NCBI GenBank assembly: GCA_035315125.1
Contig: DATFYI010000325.1
Location: 1-7,282 of the forward strand
DNA: 7,282 nt
Direction of reading: 5' to 3'
Source of the DNA: DATFYI01 sp035315125
GTDB taxonomy: Bacteria; Chloroflexota; Anaerolineae; Anaerolineales; Anaerolineaceae
Made by a program: the position numbers and the translations under genes. The notes below the pieces were generated by a model, which was not told where the DNA came from, made no database searches, and saw only the letters and a list, made by a program, of their open reading frames with translations. Positions 5,713-7,282 of this stretch are shown here, in pieces (position 1 is the stretch's first letter; every line of letters starts with the position of its first letter).

Positions 5713-6117
5713 ATGACAGCATTGGTTGATATTGAGGGTGTTGGCGAGAAATATGCCGAGAAACTCAAGGCCGTCGGTGTTAAATCTACAGAGGACCTGC
5801 TCGAGAAGGGTAAGACGCCGGCAGGCCGCAAAGAACTGGCCGAGTCGAGCGGCGTCAGTGAAAAGCTCATTCTGGGTTGGTTAAATCGTGTCGATCTGGC
5901 TCGTGTTAAGGGCATTGGCAGTGAATATGCCGACCTGCTGGAAGCAGCCGGTGTGGATACCGTCCCAGAACTTTCCAAGCGTGTACCTGAGAATTTACTC
6001 AAGAAAATGCAAGAAATCAATACCGAAAAGAAATTGGTGCGCAAGATGCCTGTCCTTACCCAGGTTAGCGATTGGGTCGAGCAGGCCAAGAACTTGCCGC
6101 GAGTCATCACCTACTAA
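5713..6117 (+). CDS. DUF4332-family protein with two helix-hairpin-helix motifs
   Basis: The 134-aa protein is built from two related halves, each opening with a helix-hairpin-helix: IEGVGEKYAEKLKAVGV (7-23) and VKGIGSEYADLLEAAGV (65-81). Each is followed by helices that read like the rest of the hairpin domain (TPAGRKELAESSGVSEKLI; VPENLLKKM). This arrangement characterises DUF4332 proteins, whose function is not established. Their resemblance to the DNA-binding hairpins of repair and recombination proteins suggests backbone or nucleic-acid contact, which is inference. No signal peptide or membrane segment is seen, so it should be cytoplasmic. ATG 5713 is chosen because AAAGGA ends six bases before it; the in-frame TTG at 5662 and ATG at 5707 are poorly placed. 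It ends at a strong terminator and appears monocistronic. Confidence 0.85.
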   Translation: MTALVDIEGVGEKYAEKLKAVGVKSTEDLLEKGKTPAGRKELAESSGVSEKLILGWLNRVDLARVKGIGSEYADLLEAAGVDTVPELSKRVPENLLKKMQEINTEKKLVRKMPVLTQVSDWVEQAKNLPRVITY

Positions 6118-6126
6118 TTTATTTTC

Positions 6127-6166
6127 AACAATCCCCTGGTCATGATTTGCCAGGGGATTGTTTTTT
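6127..6166 (+). terminator. Strong Rho-independent terminator
   Basis: AACAATCCCCTGG (6127-6139) pairs perfectly with CCAGGGGATTGTT (6150-6162) around a 10-base loop. The last two stem bases begin a run of six T (6161-6166). It starts 10 bp after the DUF4332 stop codon and ends only 17 bp before the mscL start codon, so it ends the first transcript or attenuates expression of mscL. Confidence 0.92.
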
Positions 6167-6183
6167 CAAAAACTGGAGGGTAT

Positions 6184-6618
6184 ATGTTGAAAGATTTTAA
6201 AACTTTTCTGATGCGTGGAAACGTACTCGACCTGGCTGTTGCCGTTATCATCGGCGGGGCATTTGGCGCTGTCGTTACATCCCTGGTGAATGATGTCATA
6301 ATGCCGCCCATCGGGTTGATCCTGGGGCATGTGAATTTTTCCAGCCTTTTTATCGATCTTTCCGGGGCAGGTTATAAAACCCTGACGGATGCCACCACCG
6401 CCGGAGCGCCCGTCATAAAATATGGGGCGTTCCTCAATACCGTTATCAACTTCATCATCATTGCCCTCGTGATTTTCGTGATGATCAGGGCATTTAATCG
6501 CGCCTTTCCCCCCAAGGTAGCAGCACCGGCTGCCCCCACCACCAAGGCCTGTCCCTACTGCGCCACCGATATTCCCCTGGCCGCCACCCGCTGCCCACAC
6601 TGCACAAGCCAGCTTTAA
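6184..6618 (+). CDS. mscL: Large-conductance mechanosensitive channel MscL with C-terminal zinc ribbon
   Basis: MscL is a homopentameric inner-membrane channel that opens under membrane tension and releases solutes on osmotic downshock. The 144-aa sequence has the conserved start (MLKDFKTFLMRGNVLDLAVA). TM1 spans about 15-44 and includes GGAFGAVVTSLVNDVIMPPIG, the pore-lining helix. A periplasmic loop of about 36 residues follows, then TM2 (about 82-104, LNTVINFIIIALVIFVMIRAF). The usual amphipathic C-terminal helix bundle is replaced by a Pro/Ala linker and a short zinc-ribbon knuckle with Cys123, Cys126, Cys137 and Cys140 (CPYC-x10-CPHC). ATG 6184 follows GGAGGG closely; the in-frame upstream start at 6142 lies in the terminator loop and is rejected. 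No promoter can be placed between the terminator and the start codon. Confidence 0.95.
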   Translation: MLKDFKTFLMRGNVLDLAVAVIIGGAFGAVVTSLVNDVIMPPIGLILGHVNFSSLFIDLSGAGYKTLTDATTAGAPVIKYGAFLNTVINFIIIALVIFVMIRAFNRAFPPKVAAPAAPTTKACPYCATDIPLAATRCPHCTSQL

Positions 6619-6655
6619 GTTTCTTCAACTCATTTATTAACTGCTCAACGGTGAG

Positions 6656-6679
6656 CGGAGCCATTTGCTTCAGGCTTCG
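6656..6679 (+). terminator. Weak hairpin downstream of mscL, possible terminator
   Basis: CGGAGCC (6656-6662) pairs with GGCTTCG (6673-6679), including one G-U pair, around a 10-base loop. A T-rich stretch (CATTTCCATTTTTTGG) follows after about 6 bases. A smaller stem, GCTCA-ACGG-TGAGC (6643-6656), lies just before it. Either could end the mscL transcript, but neither has an immediate T-run. Confidence 0.25.
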
Positions 6680-6813
6680 CTAATCCATTTCCATTTTTTG
6701 GTGGCTTTCTCTAAGTCATAGCATCCATCCCAATTGCCTGCCGGATGATATAGAGCTGGGTTCTGATCGCTTTGCCTATAGAAAAATAGACAATTGCCAC
6801 GATTTTTCCCAGG
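6670..6813 (-). pseudogene. C-terminal remnant of an unidentified minus-strand gene
   Basis: On the minus strand a 47-codon frame runs to TGA at 6672-6670. It reads protein-like at its end: LFFYRQSDQNPALYHPAGNW followed by DGCYDLEKATKKWKWISEA. Aromatic, Gly and Asp residues are spaced as in a folded domain. It has no start codon and is cut upstream by TAA at 6816-6814, and no frame beyond gives a convincing continuation. I do not recognise the family. It converges on mscL and probably marks a gene lost by deletion or mutation. Chance is possible at this length. Confidence 0.3.
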
Positions 6814-6893
6814 TTATTGGATGTCAGATAACAGGATGCCCTGTTGTGTGGGGAATTCCTAATGAATCTCTCATGCTGGCTTCAATATTTTGG

Positions 6894-6902
6894 TGATACA
6901 AT
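6894..6902 (+). promoter_or_regulatory. Extended -10 promoter candidate for the small membrane protein operon
   Basis: TGATACAAT is an extended -10 element (TG-n-TACAAT, 5/6 of the hexamer). It would start transcription near 6909, about 36 nt before the ATG at 6945. No good -35 is present, which extended -10 promoters can tolerate. Confidence 0.3.
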
Positions 6903-6944
6903 CTGCCGCGATCAATCAGGAGGGGTTCTGAAAGAGGAACTGCC

Positions 6945-7121
6945 ATGGAGAAGCACGAGCGACAAACTGAGCTCACTGAGCTTCGTAAAAAATCCCACAT
7001 GCCGGCACATTCAGTCTTTTTTGAAAAAATCGTCCCAATTTTGCTGATCCTATTGGGTGTGATTCTGGTTGGGATGGTTTTGTTCGCCGTCGGAGTTTTG
7101 GTGGGGATCGTTAAGTTCTAA
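6945..7121 (+). CDS. Small single-span membrane protein, 58 aa
   Basis: The ATG at 6945 follows AGAGGA with a six-base spacer, and the frame ends at TAA 7119-7121. The first 28 residues are charged and polar (MEKHERQTELTELRKKSHM onward). Residues 29-56 are almost entirely hydrophobic (IVPILLILLGVILVGMVLFA, then VGVLVGIV), and the protein ends in KF. This predicts one transmembrane helix. It has no cleavable signal-peptide pattern and no motif of a named family. The next gene starts 21 bp downstream with its own ribosome binding site, so the two are probably co-transcribed and may work together at the membrane. Function unknown. Confidence 0.7.
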   Translation: MEKHERQTELTELRKKSHMPAHSVFFEKIVPILLILLGVILVGMVLFAVGVLVGIVKF

Positions 7122-7142
7122 GGATTTCCGGGAGGACTAAAA

Positions 7143-7282
7143 ATGCCTGTGATCGAACTTTTTCCTTTTGTCTCAGCCGCAGTCATGTTGTTTTTCACCA
7201 TCTACGTCTTGCAGCGCTTTGCCGTACGCCGTACTCCCAATTTCCTGTTCTGGGGTATCGGGCTGGCCATGTTTACCGCCGG
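7143..7282 (+). CDS. Unidentified membrane protein, N-terminal fragment
   Basis: The ATG at 7143 follows GGAGG with an ideal 7-base spacer. The 46 visible residues begin MPVIELFPFVSAAVMLFF. One hydrophobic helix covers about 5-25, a basic loop RFAVRR about 25-30, and a second hydrophobic stretch starts at about 33 (NFLFWGIGLAMF). The basic loop predicts that it faces the cytoplasm. The gene runs off the window end. Polytopic proteins with this start are familiar as uncharacterised in Chloroflexota, but the family cannot be fixed from this fragment. It is likely in one operon with the 58-aa gene. Confidence 0.7.
   Translation, partial: MPVIELFPFVSAAVMLFFTIYVLQRFAVRRTPNFLFWGIGLAMFTA

Noticed and set aside
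1..7282. tRNA and rRNA genes
   Set aside because: GTTCRA-like stretches (for example near 5163 and 5653) were inspected; none has the flanking stems of a cloverleaf. No rRNA motif was seen.

Overview
The window reads like a bacterial chromosome of moderate GC. The gene content fits Chloroflexota, probably Anaerolineae-like: a 7TM-PAS-GGDEF protein, a DUF4332 helix-hairpin-helix protein, a zinc-ribbon MscL, a winged-helix protein with NF(Y/H) repeats, and small tandem membrane proteins. This assignment rests on recalled family resemblance and was not tested. No rRNA, tRNA, CRISPR array or intact insertion sequence was found.

Layout. 1-188 (+) is the C-terminus of a family 1 glycoside hydrolase. 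Its end overlaps, tail to tail, a large minus-strand diguanylate cyclase (142-2589) with seven membrane segments, three PAS domains and an intact GGEEF site. That gene has a candidate promoter overlapped by a perfect 11-bp inverted repeat. A DinB-family protein (2749-3258, -) lies upstream on the same strand. From 3366 rightward comes a near-consensus sigma-70 promoter with the palindrome GAACATATGTTC at its expected transcription start; this has the form of a Gram-positive LexA box. A roughly 250-nt leader follows, then a winged-helix protein (3660-4313) resembling phage or integrative-element replication proteins, with AT-rich iteron-like repeats inside its coding sequence. A strong palindrome (4314-4378) separates it from a convergent VOC/glyoxalase-fold gene (4384-4767, -), which has a fully consensus promoter at 4842-4871.

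4872-5661 has no recognisable gene. It holds an imperfect 90-bp-period tandem repeat, a 12-bp hairpin and doubtful open frames. A DUF4332 gene follows (5713-6117, +) with a textbook terminator, then mscL (6184-6618, +) with a C-terminal four-cysteine zinc ribbon. 6619-6944 contains what looks like the tail of a decayed minus-strand gene. The window ends with a 58-aa membrane protein (6945-7121, +) and the start of a second membrane protein (7143 onward, +), probably one operon.

No single pathway joins these genes. The cyclase (c-di-GMP signalling) and MscL (osmotic emergency valve) are housekeeping or envelope functions. The most unusual stretch is 3366-4378: a possible damage-responsive promoter, a structured leader, an initiator-like protein with possible origin-like repeats, and a terminal palindrome. 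It could be a relic or small unit of a mobile element, which is inference.
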